Positions 46,228 through 55,885 of a stretch of DNA of 64,000 nucleotides are shown piece by piece. The notes beneath the pieces are model-generated. The model saw only the letters and a list, made by a program, of their open reading frames with translations, had not been told where the DNA came from and searched no databases. This stretch comes from Bradyrhizobium sp. CB1717 (GTDB lineage: Bacteria > Pseudomonadota > Alphaproteobacteria > Rhizobiales > Xanthobacteraceae): contig NZ_CP121666.1 in NCBI RefSeq assembly GCF_029714325.1, positions 6,603,001-6,667,000 on the forward strand, read 5' to 3'. Numbering within the stretch: the first letter of the stretch is position 1; each line of letters opens with the position of its first letter. A program made the translations under genes and the position numbers.

Positions 46228-47628
46228 TCAGCTCGCGCGCGACGATTTGCGCTCGCCGGTTGCAGCGTTCTCCGCAGCGCGACTCATCAGCGACGCATAG
46301 TCATCGCCGAACAGCACCTGGCAGAAGCGAATCGCGGCCTGCACCTGCTGCTGGCGATAGGTGCGGACCTTGTGATCGGCGCCGCGCAGCGACTGCACCA
46401 GCTGCTCGGTCGAACGTTCGACATATTGCTGAAGGTCGGAATAGGTGCGCAGCGTCACCTCGTTGATCGCGAGCTCGCTCGCATAGTTGCGGCAGGTCGC
46501 GACGAAATCGATCAGCGCCGCGGTTTCCTCCACCTCGGTGCTGTCGATCCGCGCTCCCGGCGGAATGTCCTTCTCGGGCCGCTGGCGCAGGATGCGCCGC
46601 ACGCGGCCGGGAACGCTGTCGATCTCCGATTGCAGAGCATTGGAGATGTCGGCCCGGATCGAGGTCAGCTGCTTGCCCCAGACGGAATCGTTGCGCAGGT
46701 CGAGCTCGGTGCGCAGGCCGCGCACGCCATCGTGCAGCGCCTTGAGGTTGTCAGCGACATTGTCGAAATGGCCGCGCTTGATGTCCATGCGCAGGATCGC
46801 CGCGACGCAGGACAAATCATGCAGGGCGATCGTGACGCCGACGCCATAAGGCGTTGCCGCGACGCGGATCTCGTCGTCGGAGGCCGCGATCTTGATGGCG
46901 AGGCGGATGATCTGCCACGGCGCGGTCATGCGCTGCACGACGATCGACAGCGCGAAGGGCAGCATCTGCGGCGTCTGCAGGGCCGGAATGTTGAGCGCCG
47001 AGGTCACCGAGGCGATCTGGGGATCGCCGAAGGCGCGCAAGGTGCGCGGCAGCTTCTCGTTCAGTGTGGCGATGGCCTCGCGGACCCCAAGCACCGCTCC
47101 GATCGAATAGAGGTCCTCGATCACGTTGGGCGGCCCGACCCGGGCGAGCGCGCGCGACTTGTCACCACCGCCCGGCCCCGTCAGCGCGAAGATCGCGTCC
47201 GCGGTGACCGTCTGCAGCTTCTGGGCGAGAGCCTCGACCTGCCCCGCACTGTCAGCTGGCATGCGCGCCAGCGCCGCCTCGAATTCGTTCAGCCTGTCCG
47301 GGGCGCCGTCCCGGCCGAGCCATTGCCAGATCGGCTGCAGCGAGGAGCGGCGGATCTGGCCAACGCGGATCGGGGCGCCCGCCTCGACCAGGAATGGTTC
47401 CAGCGCCTGGAACAGCAGCCGCGACAGATCGTCGGTCCGTGGCGGCGGGGCTTCGTCGGCTTCGGACTTGCGGACGATCTTGCGGAGCTGCTCGAGCACG
47501 AGGGTGGCCACAGCCGTGTCTTGGCCGCGCTCGAGCGCGCGCTCGAACTCCCGCATCAGCAGCGCCTGCGACTGCGGCGGGAGCTGCGCGAGATATTCCC
47601 TCAGCCGCTCGATCGATGTTTGGCTCAT
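46228..47628 (-). CDS. conserved hypothetical protein
   Basis: Encodes 466 aa from the ATG at 47628 (MSQTSIERLREYLAQLPPQS). It is predominantly helical with no membrane segment or signal peptide. Recognisable stretches are LPPQSQALLMREFERALERG near the N-terminus and a C-terminal helical domain with TYRQQQVQAAIRFCQVLFGD. I recognise it only as a protein found in Bradyrhizobium and relatives; function unknown. It is downstream of the FeuQ-like kinase on the same strand with a 161-bp gap. Confidence 0.75.
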   Translation of the reverse strand: MSQTSIERLREYLAQLPPQSQALLMREFERALERGQDTAVATLVLEQLRKIVRKSEADEAPPPRTDDLSRLLFQALEPFLVEAGAPIRVGQIRRSSLQPIWQWLGRDGAPDRLNEFEAALARMPADSAGQVEALAQKLQTVTADAIFALTGPGGGDKSRALARVGPPNVIEDLYSIGAVLGVREAIATLNEKLPRTLRAFGDPQIASVTSALNIPALQTPQMLPFALSIVVQRMTAPWQIIRLAIKIAASDDEIRVAATPYGVGVTIALHDLSCVAAILRMDIKRGHFDNVADNLKALHDGVRGLRTELDLRNDSVWGKQLTSIRADISNALQSEIDSVPGRVRRILRQRPEKDIPPGARIDSTEVEETAALIDFVATCRNYASELAINEVTLRTYSDLQQYVERSTEQLVQSLRGADHKVRTYRQQQVQAAIRFCQVLFGDDYASLMSRAAENAATGERKSSRAS

Positions 47629-47789
47629 GCGCCCGGGTAATGCACGGTAAAATGGCAGACGTGAGATGCGTCCGGGCGCGATCATAGGTGGCTGCGCCTT
47701 AAGAAGCCGTTGAGGACGTTGGCTCCAATGCCTCCGTTTTGCTCCGGATCGGCGCCCGGCAGACCAAATAACCCCTTGGGAACAGAGGA

Positions 47790-49166
47790 TTATATTCCCG
47801 GAAGCACCAGCTCGGCCCGCAAGCCCCCGGTCGGCGCCCCGCCGAGGGAGAGGTTACCGCCATAGAGGGCGGCAAGGTCGGTCACGATCGATAGACCCAG
47901 CCCCGAACCGGGCTTGGATTCGTCGAGCCGCTGGCCGCGCCGGGAGACCTGGGCCCGCTCCGCCTCCGACAGGCCGCGGCCGTCGTCATCGACGATGATC
48001 CGCAGCCGCGGCCCCGCGCCCGCCTGCTGCGGCGCCTCGACCAGCACCTCGATGAAGACGCGGGAGGCTGCCCATTTGCAGGCATTGTCGACGAGATTGC
48101 CGACCATCTCCTCCAGATCCTGCCGCTCGCCGCGGAATTTGGCCGACGGATCGGCCTTGGCCTCGACGATGATGTCGCGGTCGCGGTGGATTTTCTCCAT
48201 GGTCCGCCGCAGCGCCTCGATCGCGGGCGCAACCTCCGTCACGGTCGCGACCACCGAGACTCGCGCCGCGATGCGCGCACGCTCCAGATGATGGGCGACC
48301 TGGTCACGCATCACGTCCGCCTGCTCCATCACCTTGGCCGCGAACGGCTCCGCGGCGTGGGCGCCGGCCTCGTTGACGATGACCGACAGCGGCGTCTTGA
48401 TCGCGTGGGCGAGATTGCCGACATGGGTGCGGGCGCGCTCGACGATCTCGCGATTGGCTTCGATCAGCGCATTGGTCTCGCGTGCCAGCGGCGCAATCTC
48501 GACCGGGAATTCGCCCTCGAGCCGCTCGGCCCGCCCCGAGCGGATGTCGGCGATCGATTCCGAGATGCGCTTGAGCGGCGCGAGGCCGAAGCGGACCTGG
48601 AACACCGTGGTCAAGAGCAGCACGATGCCGAGCGCGGTGAAGGTGCCGCCGAGATAGTAGTCGAAGCTCCGTGTCTCGTCGAAGATCTCGGTGTCGTCAC
48701 CGGCGACGCTGACCAGATATTTGCCGTCGGCGCCGAGATCCACCGGCCGCTCCACCATCCGCAAATTCTGCCCTTCGGGCCCGTCGACATAGCCGAGCCG
48801 GATGCCGGCGGCGGTGAGCTCGGCGCCCTGCTCCTCCAGCTTCGGCAGCTTCTTGTCCCACAGCGAGCGCGAGGAGCGCACCTCCGGCTTCTCCGTGTCG
48901 GTGCGCGTGATCTGCCAGTACCAGCCGGACAGCGGCAGCTCGAACAGCGGCTCGCCAAGCGACTGAAACTGGCGGTCCGGCGGCTCGTCCGGGGTGGCGA
49001 CTTCAGCAATGAGGGTGCGCAGATAGAGATTGAGCCGGCGGTCGAAAGCGCGCTCGGTGGCGTTCTTGTAGACCGACGACAGCACCACGCCGGTGATGGC
49101 CAGGATCACCACGAGCCAGGCGGTCGCCGACAGGAACAGGCGATTGGCAAGTGAGCTAGCAGCCAT
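47790..49166 (-). CDS. feuQ: sensor histidine kinase, FeuQ-like
   Basis: Encodes 458 aa with transmembrane helices at about 10-31 and 171-190, a periplasmic sensor between them, and a HAMP region. The phospho-His box is VGNLAHAIKTPLSVIVNEAG (H254). HATPase motifs NLVDNACKWA, DDDGRGLS and GSGLGLSIVTDL follow. The short 'HAIKTPL' box and the context with a FeuP-like regulator place it in the PhoQ/FeuQ group. In rhizobia FeuPQ controls osmoadaptive and envelope genes. The gene is 88 bp downstream of the regulator. Confidence 0.85.
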   Translation of the reverse strand: MAASSLANRLFLSATAWLVVILAITGVVLSSVYKNATERAFDRRLNLYLRTLIAEVATPDEPPDRQFQSLGEPLFELPLSGWYWQITRTDTEKPEVRSSRSLWDKKLPKLEEQGAELTAAGIRLGYVDGPEGQNLRMVERPVDLGADGKYLVSVAGDDTEIFDETRSFDYYLGGTFTALGIVLLLTTVFQVRFGLAPLKRISESIADIRSGRAERLEGEFPVEIAPLARETNALIEANREIVERARTHVGNLAHAIKTPLSVIVNEAGAHAAEPFAAKVMEQADVMRDQVAHHLERARIAARVSVVATVTEVAPAIEALRRTMEKIHRDRDIIVEAKADPSAKFRGERQDLEEMVGNLVDNACKWAASRVFIEVLVEAPQQAGAGPRLRIIVDDDGRGLSEAERAQVSRRGQRLDESKPGSGLGLSIVTDLAALYGGNLSLGGAPTGGLRAELVLPGI

Positions 49167-49254
49167 CGGCAGGGTCCCGGCGGGCGCAGGATATCAGGGC
49201 GTCGGAGGTCATGACCGGACCAAGGGCCCTGTTCGGCCTCCCGTCAAGCCCGCT

Positions 49255-49929
49255 TCAAGCGCCGGGTGCGGGCGGTGGGGTCAGGAGATAGCCGAGGCCG
49301 CGGACGGTCTGGATGATGTCGACGTCGAGCTTCTTGCGGATGCGGCCGACGAACACCTCGATCGTATTCGAGTCGCGGTCGAAGTCCTGGTCGTAGAGGT
49401 GCTCGACCAGCTCGGTGCGCGAAACGACGCGTCCGGAATGGTGCATCAGGTAGGCCAGAAGCCGATATTCGTGCGACGTCATCTTGACGGGATTGCCCGA
49501 GACGCTGACCCGGCCGGTCCTTGTGTCGAGGGTAACAGGGCCGCAGCTCAGCTCGCTCTGGGCATGACCGGTGGAGCGGCGCAGCAGCGCGCGGATGCGG
49601 GCCAGCACCTCCTCCAGATGGAACGGCTTCGGGACATAGTCGTCGGCGCCGGCGTCGAAGCCCTGCACCTTGTCGCTCCAGCGGTCGCGTGCGGTCAGGA
49701 TCAGGACCGGCATGGTGCGGCCGTTGCGGCGCCAGGCCTCCAGCACCGAGATGCCGTCCTTCTTCGGCAGGCCGATGTCGAGCACGACGGCATCGTACGG
49801 CTCGTTGTCGCCGAGATAGTGCCCCTCCTCCCCGTCGAAGGCGCGGTCGACGACATAGCCGGCGTCCGTCAGCGCTTTGGTGAGCTGGCGATTGAGATCG
49901 GGGTCGTCCTCAACAACGAGCAGGCGCAC
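49255..49929 (-). CDS. feuP: OmpR-family response regulator, FeuP-like
   Basis: Encodes 224 aa. The receiver domain has EDDPDLN acidic residues, D51 (AVVLDIGLPKKDG) and K about 101 (DDYVPKPFHLEE). The DNA-binding domain reads KMTSHEYRLLAYLMHHSGRV and IEVFVGRIRKKLDVD. The ELVEHLYDQDFDRDSNTIEV segment is strongly characteristic of rhizobial FeuP and its relatives. It is cotranscribed with the kinase. Confidence 0.88.
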   Translation of the reverse strand: MRLLVVEDDPDLNRQLTKALTDAGYVVDRAFDGEEGHYLGDNEPYDAVVLDIGLPKKDGISVLEAWRRNGRTMPVLILTARDRWSDKVQGFDAGADDYVPKPFHLEEVLARIRALLRRSTGHAQSELSCGPVTLDTRTGRVSVSGNPVKMTSHEYRLLAYLMHHSGRVVSRTELVEHLYDQDFDRDSNTIEVFVGRIRKKLDVDIIQTVRGLGYLLTPPPAPGA

Positions 49930-50159
49930 GCTTCTCTCCAGAAATAGACCGCATGAACACCGCTCCAGATGAGCAATTCCGGCGTGAACTGAATATGAAC
50001 GCTGGGAACCGCCGACGTTACTTTTTGGTCATATACGACCTGTTGTCCGCCAACGCGACTGCGCCCGCCAGTCAACCGGACGAGCCGGCGGCCTGGCGGG
50101 CGCAATGTGCCGCGTTGCGCGGCGCTTAGGAAGGGCCCGGAGCGTTCCGGTCGGGGCCG

Positions 50160-50315
50160 TCAGGTCCGGAAGAACACGAACCAGATGACGGCGAGGATCA
50201 GGATCGCCAGCCCGGTCGAGATGGCGAGCAGCGCCGCCACCGAAGGGCCGGGCTCGCCCTGACGCGCCTCGGTCGGAGTTTCGACGATCTGGCGCTGCTG
50301 TCGCGTGGTTGCCAT
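50160..50315 (-). CDS. 51-aa single-span membrane protein
   Basis: Encodes MATTRQQRQIVETPTEARQG followed by a C-terminal transmembrane helix (VAALLAISTGLAILILAVIW) ending FVFFRT. The N-terminal half is polar and cytoplasmic. No family is recognised. It is monocistronic, upstream of and divergent from ku. Confidence 0.6.
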   Translation of the reverse strand: MATTRQQRQIVETPTEARQGEPGPSVAALLAISTGLAILILAVIWFVFFRT

Positions 50316-50550
50316 GATGCCCTCAATCTCTGGATGCTGCCCCGGTGGCCGCGACCTCCTCGCAGCCTTGTGTCCTAAGCCAACGCCCGATCCGATATGA
50401 TGTTCCGGCTTTTGCCATCCGATCGGGCAGCAACCACGCGCCCGGCGATCGGTTAACGCAGTTGCAAGATTCCGCGCCGAGCCGTGTATGATTCGGTGTT
50501 CCCCGATGGTATTCTCATAAGTCTGTCCCCTGTTGCGTTTGGAGTAGCCC

Positions 50551-51534
50551 ATGGCCCCCCGCGCCAATTGGAAGGGTTTTCTGCGTTTGTCGCTCGTGAC
50601 CTGCCCGGTCGCGCTCTATCCGGCCACTTCGGATACCGAGAAGGTCTCGTTCAACCAGATCAACCGCAAGACCGGTCACCGGATCAAGTACCTCAAGGTC
50701 GACGCCGAGACCGGTGACGAGGTCACGTCCGAGGACATCGTCAAGGGCTACAAGGTCGACACCGACACCTATATCGAGGTCACCAAGGACGAGCTCGACG
50801 ACATCGCGCTCGACTCCACGCACACGATCGAGATCGACGAGTTCGTGCCGAGAACCGACATCGACAGCCGCTACCTGATCCGCCCCTACTACCTCGTGCC
50901 GGACGGAAAGGTCGGCCACGACGCCTTTGCGGTGATCCGCGAGACCATCCGCAGCATGGACAAGGTCGCGATCGGCCGCGTGGTGCTGACCAACCGCGAG
51001 CACATCATCGCGCTGGAGCCGCTCGAGAGCGGCCTGATGGGCACGCTGCTGCGCTACCCCTACGAGGTGCGCAGCGAGCAGGAATACTTCGACGACATCC
51101 AGGACGTGAAGCTGACCAAGGACATGCTCGACCTTGCAAAGCACATCGTCGAGAAGAAGTCCGGCGCGTTCGAGCCCGAGCTGTTCGAGGATCACTACGA
51201 GACCGCGCTGATCGATCTCATCAACAAGAAGCGCAGCGGCATGCCCATCACCGCGAAGGCGGCGCCGAAGACGGGCGGCAACGTCATCAACCTGATGGAC
51301 GCTCTGAAGAAGAGCCTCGCGAGCGAGAAGGAAGCGGCGCCTGTGGCGAGGGTCGCCAAGGAGGCCGTCAAGGGCAAGAAGCCGAAGAAGCGCGTCGAGG
51401 GCCAGCGCGAGATGCTGCTGCCTATCGCCGGCAAGGGCGGCAAGGACGCCGCGGCCAAGGCGGCTCCCAAGGACGCCCCGAAGAAGGCCGAGAAGCCGGT
51501 GCGCGCACCTGCGCGGGCGAAGAAGGCCAGCTAG
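50551..51534 (+). CDS. ku: Ku protein for non-homologous end joining
   Basis: Encodes 327 aa. The Ku core runs from the N-terminus (MAPRANWKGFLRLSLVTCPV) through ALEPLESGLMGTLLRYPYEV. The C-terminal region after about residue 245 is Lys/Ala-rich (KKSLASEKEAAPVARVAKEA...). Bacterial Ku is a homodimer that threads on DNA ends and recruits the ligase LigD; basic tails aid DNA binding. No ligD is in the window. Rhizobia carry several ku copies, so this one could be a stress- or stage-specific paralogue. Confidence 0.94.
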   Translation: MAPRANWKGFLRLSLVTCPVALYPATSDTEKVSFNQINRKTGHRIKYLKVDAETGDEVTSEDIVKGYKVDTDTYIEVTKDELDDIALDSTHTIEIDEFVPRTDIDSRYLIRPYYLVPDGKVGHDAFAVIRETIRSMDKVAIGRVVLTNREHIIALEPLESGLMGTLLRYPYEVRSEQEYFDDIQDVKLTKDMLDLAKHIVEKKSGAFEPELFEDHYETALIDLINKKRSGMPITAKAAPKTGGNVINLMDALKKSLASEKEAAPVARVAKEAVKGKKPKKRVEGQREMLLPIAGKGGKDAAAKAAPKDAPKKAEKPVRAPARAKKAS

Positions 51535-51593
51535 CAGCACCAGACCTGTCGATCGCGCCGTGATGTCCCTCCCCTCCGGTCGGCCGGCCTGAC

Positions 51594-51830
51594 ATGCCCT
51601 GGTCGGCGGCGTTCGACGATCCGATTCCGCTCTCCAATGGGCGCAGGCTGCGGACGCTGCAGGAAGCGGCCGACCACATCATGCAGCTGCCCGAGGATGC
51701 GCAGCACGCCAGCCACTGGCAAACCGCGATCGAGACTCTGATCAACGCGGCAGAAACGGGCGGCGGCTGGATGATGTTCGCCCGCATCGCGATGCTGCGG
51801 GCACTGAATGCGGACGCACGCCGTAAATAG
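51594..51830 (+). CDS. small hypothetical protein
   Basis: Encodes 78 aa (MPWSAAFDDPIPLSNGRRLR, then TLQEAADHIMQLPEDAQHAS). It is soluble and helical, and resembles small conserved rhizobial proteins with the 'TL.EA..HI..LP..E....W..A' pattern. It is downstream of ku in the same orientation with a 59-bp gap. Function unknown. Confidence 0.65.
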   Translation: MPWSAAFDDPIPLSNGRRLRTLQEAADHIMQLPEDAQHASHWQTAIETLINAAETGGGWMMFARIAMLRALNADARRK

Positions 51831-51968
51831 CCTCAACAATCCGTTAAGCCGCGCCGGTCTTTCCGGCACGCTTGCGCGCCGCCACGTAGTCCTACGGAAG
51901 ACAAAATTAACCGTCGATTCCCGTTGCGCAGGACAAGGTCGCGCCGTCGATGGAAGCAGGGTTTGCGC

Positions 51969-52154
51969 GTGGTGCAGCAACCAGACGCCAGCAAGAACTA
52001 TATCGGCCTCGTGAACGACGCGACCGAGGACAAGCGCCTTGCCGACAGCGCGGCGCGGGCGCAGCCGCGCGTCATGGGCAATCTGATCGGGCGCCTCGCA
52101 GCCGCGCTGAGACGCCCCGGCAAGGCCGCGTCCGGATGCGCGGTCAAATCCTGA
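51969..52154 (+). CDS. small hypothetical protein (GTG start)
   Basis: A possible 61-aa product starting at GTG 51969 or 51972: VQQPDASKNYIGLVNDATED, then LADSAARAQPRVMGNLIGRL and a basic tail. GAAGCAGGG precedes at a usable distance. Overlapping frames are Arg-rich and unlikely. Evidence is only composition and the ribosome binding site. Confidence 0.4.
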   Translation: MVQQPDASKNYIGLVNDATEDKRLADSAARAQPRVMGNLIGRLAAALRRPGKAASGCAVKS

Positions 52155-52350
52155 GACGGCGGCGACACGGGCGAATGCACCCGCATTGGGTGACGAAACC
52201 TTAAATCAAGGAAGGCAGTATATGAGGCCCGAGGCCGGGATCATCCGACCTTGCGCTTTGGCGTGCGCGCGCCGCGAAAAACTTAGTGAATCAATTTACC
52301 ATTCCGAAAACGGCACCAGCCTAAATTAGACGGATGAACAGGAGTTGACG

Positions 52351-52515
52351 ATGGCTTTGCTCAGGTCCTTTCTTGCCGATGAAAGTGCAGCCACCGCTAT
52401 CGAGTACTGCCTGATCGCCGCCGGCATCGCGCTCGCGATCGTCGCTGTCGTGAACAACACGGGCAGTGCGCTGCTGAACAACAAGTTCAATTCGATCGAC
52501 GCAGCCACGAAGTAG
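52351..52515 (+). CDS. Flp/Fap-type pilin
   Basis: Encodes 54 aa: MALLRSFLADESAATAIEYC then LIAAGIALAIVAVV. This is the typical Flp pilin layout, with a short polar leader ending before the processing site and the conserved Glu-Tyr that starts the hydrophobic helix. Tad/Flp pili mediate tight adherence. The usual Gly before the processed residue is replaced here by Ala-Thr-Ala, with Cys after Tyr where Gly is common. CAGGAG precedes the ATG. No tad/cpa assembly genes are in the window, so it is an isolated pilin gene. Confidence 0.88.
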   Translation: MALLRSFLADESAATAIEYCLIAAGIALAIVAVVNNTGSALLNNKFNSIDAATK

Positions 52516-52960
52516 GCGCGGACCCGGCCCGGTGCGGCCTCCCAAGATTCGGCGATAGCGTCGAAGGCATAGCGCCTTCACAAGCTCGTCATTGCGAGCG
52601 CAGCGAAGCAATCCAGAGTCCCTCCGCGGCAACGGTCTGGATTGCTTCGCTGCGCTCGCAATGACGGAGCAAGCTGGCGGCTGCGCCCTTCGCGTTGCGG
52701 CACAAAACCTCCAGCGCTTCCCCGACCCCCCGCCACCGACAACGCCTCTTCGGCTCTCCGTTTCGCGCGTCTGTGATCGGCTTCCTAAAAATCAAGCTGC
52801 CCTCAAGAAAATCAGGAGCCGGCCCCAAGGCTTCCGTCAAGCCGGAACTGGCATCTCGGCCTACAGACGAGGTCATTTGCCGTTCACCCCCGGGCATCGC
52901 GAAAAAGCGTCGCGATGCCGCCGCGGTCCGTTTCGGCGATCACGCAAGCGAGAAGCACAC
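52516..52960. other. intergenic region between pilin and RTX-like gene
   Basis: This 445-bp stretch holds a family A palindromic element (52587-52666) and the likely promoter and leader of the RTX-like gene. The frame of that gene is open upstream of its ATG but reads non-protein-like sequence. Confidence 0.6.
52587..52666. repeat. intergenic palindromic repeat, family A
   Basis: Arms at 52587-52617 and 52636-52666 are perfect 31-bp inverted repeats beginning CGTCATTGCGAGCGCAGCGA, with an 18-bp loop. Confidence 0.9.
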
Positions 52961-55714
52961 ATGGCTATCACAGCAAATTTTTCCTCCGGAATTCTCACCG
53001 TTCTTGGCAACGGCCTGAACAATACGATCGCACTCGGCCGCAACGCGGCCGGAACGATCATCGTCAACGGCGGCGCAGTCGCGATCAAGGGCGGCCCCGC
53101 GACGGTCGCCAACACCAAGTTGATCCAGGCCTTCGGCCAGGATGGCAACGACATCATCACCATCGACGAGAGCAACGGCGCGATGCCCGCAGCGAACCTT
53201 TTCGGCGGCGCCGGCAATGATACGCTGACGGGCGGGTCCGGCGGCGACATGCTGTTCGGCCAGTCCGGCAACGACTCGCTGTTCGGCAAGGGCGGCAACG
53301 ACCTGCTGTTCGGCGGCTCCGGCAATGACGTGCTGGTCGGCGGCGACGGCAACGACCAGATGTTCGGCGAGGCCGGCGACGACCGCATGATCTGGAATCC
53401 CGGCGACGGCAGCGACCTGATGGAAGGCGGCGAAGGCACCGACACCGCCGACGTGAACGGCGGCAACGGCGGCGAGACCTTCGCCATCACCGCCAACGGC
53501 ACGCGCGTCCGCTTCGACCGCGTCGATCCGGCGCCGTTCTCGCTGGACATCGGCACCACCGAAAACCTCGTGGTCCATGCCGGCGGCGGCGACGACCTCA
53601 TCACCGCCACCGGCAATCTCGCCGCGCTCATCGCGCTGACGCTCGACGGCGGGGCCGGCAACGACACGATCCTCGGCGGCAATGGTGCGGACCGCCTGCT
53701 GGGCGGCGACGGCAACGATTTCATCGACGGCAACCAGGGCAACGACACCGCCTTGCTGGGCGCCGGCAACGACACCTTCCAGTGGGATCCGGGCGACGGC
53801 AGCGACAAGGTGGACGGACAGGCCGGAGCCGACACCCTGCTGTTCAACGGCTCGAACATCGGCGAGAACATCGCCCTCTCCGCCGCCAGTGGCGGACGCG
53901 TGCTGCTGACCCGCGATGTCGGCAACATCACGATGGACCTCGACGGCATCGAGACCATCACCATCAACGCGCGCGGCGGCAGCGACAACATCGTTGTCAA
54001 CAACCTCGCCGGAACCGATGTCAAGCAGGTCAATGTCGATCTCGGCTCGGCCGGGACCGGCGACGGTGCGGCCGATACGGTGACGCTCGAGGGCACGGGC
54101 CGCGCCGATACGATCCAGGTGTCCGGCTCGGGCACGTCGGTTGCGGTCGCGGGATTACCCGCCGCTCTTGCCATCACCAACGCGGAAGGCGCGAGCGATG
54201 CGCTCGTCATCGAAGGCCTCGGCGGCAACGACACGATCTCGGCGGCCATGCTTGCCGCGGGGGTCGTGCACCTCACGATCGACGGCGGTGCCGGCAACGA
54301 TACGATCACTGGCAGCGCCGGCAACGACACGCTGATCGGCGGCGACGGCAATGATTTCGTCGTCGGCGGCCGCGGCGATGATCTCGTGCAGCTCGGCGAC
54401 GGCCGCGACATCTTCCAGTGGAATCCGGGTGACGGCAGCGACACCGTCGACGGCGGTGCCGGCGTCGACACGCTGCGGTTCTTCGGTGCCAACATTGCCG
54501 AGAATATGGTCCTTGCGGCGAACGGCGATCATGCCCGGCTCGCGCGCGACGTCGGGAACGTCACGATGGACCTGCACGGGGTCGAGCATGTCGACGTCCA
54601 CGCGCTGGGCGGCGCCGACCATATCGCGGTGGGAGATCTGACCGCGACCGACGTGACGCAGGTGAACATCGACCTCGGCGGTTCGACTGGTACGCCCGAC
54701 GGCGCCCTCGATACCGTCTCCGTCGACGCGACCCAGGGCGCCGACACGTTCGGCGTCTCCGGCAATGCCGGCGGCGTGACGGTGTTCGGTCTGCATACGA
54801 CCACCAGCCTGAGCGGCATGGACGCAACCGACCAGCTGACGCTCAACGGCCTCGGCGGCGACGACGTCATCGATGCGAGCGGGCTTGCTGCCGGCGTGCT
54901 GCAGCTCACGATCAATGGCGGGCTCGGCAACGACACCATCCGCGGCAGCCAGGGCGATGACGTGATCAACGGCGGCGACGGCAACGACGTCGCGCTGATG
55001 GGCGCGGGCAACGACACCTTCGTCTGGAATCCGGGCGACGACAACGACACGGTCGAGGGCCAGGCCGGCAGCGACACGCTGCTGTTCAACGGCGCCAACA
55101 TCGCCGAAACCATCAACATCTTCGCGAACGGCTCCCGTGCCGAGCTGACACGGGACGTCGCCTCGATCACGATGGATACGCACGGCGTCGAGACGATCGC
55201 GTTCAATGCTCGCGGCGGCGCCGATACGATCAATGTCGGCGATATGAGCGGGACCGACGTGACGGAGGTCAAGGTCGACCTCGGCGGCGTTCCCGGCAAC
55301 CCGGGCGGCGATGGCGCCGCCGACAAGATCGTGATCAACGGCACCGGCGGCGACGACGTCATCACGCTTTCGCTCAACAGCAATGGCGCGCTGGTGATCG
55401 ACGGTCTGGCAAGCCAGGTCGTGATCGAGAATTTCGACTTCAACGACACCATCACCATCAATGGCCTCGGCGGCGACGACGTGATCGAGGCATCAGGCGT
55501 CGGCTCCGGCGGGCCGCACCTGGTGTTCGACGGCGGTGCCGGCGACGACGTGCTCATCGGCAGCGCCGGCAACGACACGCTGCTCGGCGGGCTCGGCGAC
55601 GATGTGCTGATCGGCGGCGGCGGAACCGACGTGCTGGATGGAGGTCCCGGCGACAACGTCGTGATCCAGTCGTTGCTCGCCCATGCAAGCTTCCACGCCG
55701 GCACGCTGGTTTGA
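52961..55714 (+). CDS. Ca-binding repeat (RTX-like) protein of repeated modules
   Basis: Encodes 917 aa without a Sec signal peptide. Glycine- and Asp-rich nonapeptide repeats (GGAGNDTL, GGDGNDFI, GGSGNDVL) occur in clusters at about 85-140, 230-270, 440-480, 650-685 and 860-900. Between them are larger repeated modules, each opening with W(N/D)PGD(G/D)(S/N)D (Trp at about 145, 275, 487 and 689) and continuing ADTLLFNG..IGENI...R..LTRDVGNITMD. The last three modules are about 205 residues each. RTX proteins are normally exported by a type I system and fold on binding calcium outside. No secretion genes are adjacent. The C-terminus (HASFHAGTLV) ends in hydrophobic residues, as type I signals often do. 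Confidence 0.88.
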   Translation: MAITANFSSGILTVLGNGLNNTIALGRNAAGTIIVNGGAVAIKGGPATVANTKLIQAFGQDGNDIITIDESNGAMPAANLFGGAGNDTLTGGSGGDMLFGQSGNDSLFGKGGNDLLFGGSGNDVLVGGDGNDQMFGEAGDDRMIWNPGDGSDLMEGGEGTDTADVNGGNGGETFAITANGTRVRFDRVDPAPFSLDIGTTENLVVHAGGGDDLITATGNLAALIALTLDGGAGNDTILGGNGADRLLGGDGNDFIDGNQGNDTALLGAGNDTFQWDPGDGSDKVDGQAGADTLLFNGSNIGENIALSAASGGRVLLTRDVGNITMDLDGIETITINARGGSDNIVVNNLAGTDVKQVNVDLGSAGTGDGAADTVTLEGTGRADTIQVSGSGTSVAVAGLPAALAITNAEGASDALVIEGLGGNDTISAAMLAAGVVHLTIDGGAGNDTITGSAGNDTLIGGDGNDFVVGGRGDDLVQLGDGRDIFQWNPGDGSDTVDGGAGVDTLRFFGANIAENMVLAANGDHARLARDVGNVTMDLHGVEHVDVHALGGADHIAVGDLTATDVTQVNIDLGGSTGTPDGALDTVSVDATQGADTFGVSGNAGGVTVFGLHTTTSLSGMDATDQLTLNGLGGDDVIDASGLAAGVLQLTINGGLGNDTIRGSQGDDVINGGDGNDVALMGAGNDTFVWNPGDDNDTVEGQAGSDTLLFNGANIAETINIFANGSRAELTRDVASITMDTHGVETIAFNARGGADTINVGDMSGTDVTEVKVDLGGVPGNPGGDGAADKIVINGTGGDDVITLSLNSNGALVIDGLASQVVIENFDFNDTITINGLGGDDVIEASGVGSGGPHLVFDGGAGDDVLIGSAGNDTLLGGLGDDVLIGGGGTDVLDGGPGDNVVIQSLLAHASFHAGTLV

Positions 55715-55885
55715 GCCGGCGGTCGCGCTTCGCCCGGTTGTGGCGTGTTTTGCCCGCCGGGCGATGCAACCGACCGTAGTCCGGATGGAGCTTTGACGGC
55801 CATGTGAGTCCTGATACTCTACCCCCGTCGTGGCTCGGCGCGCCATGCCGTCAATCGTTGAACCAAAGCTGCCGAGAGGATGCGG

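Noticed and set aside
52961..55714. Possible CRISPR or satellite array from the many short DNA repeats
   Set aside because: The repeats are in frame, degenerate at third positions and encode GGxGxDxL units, so they are coding.
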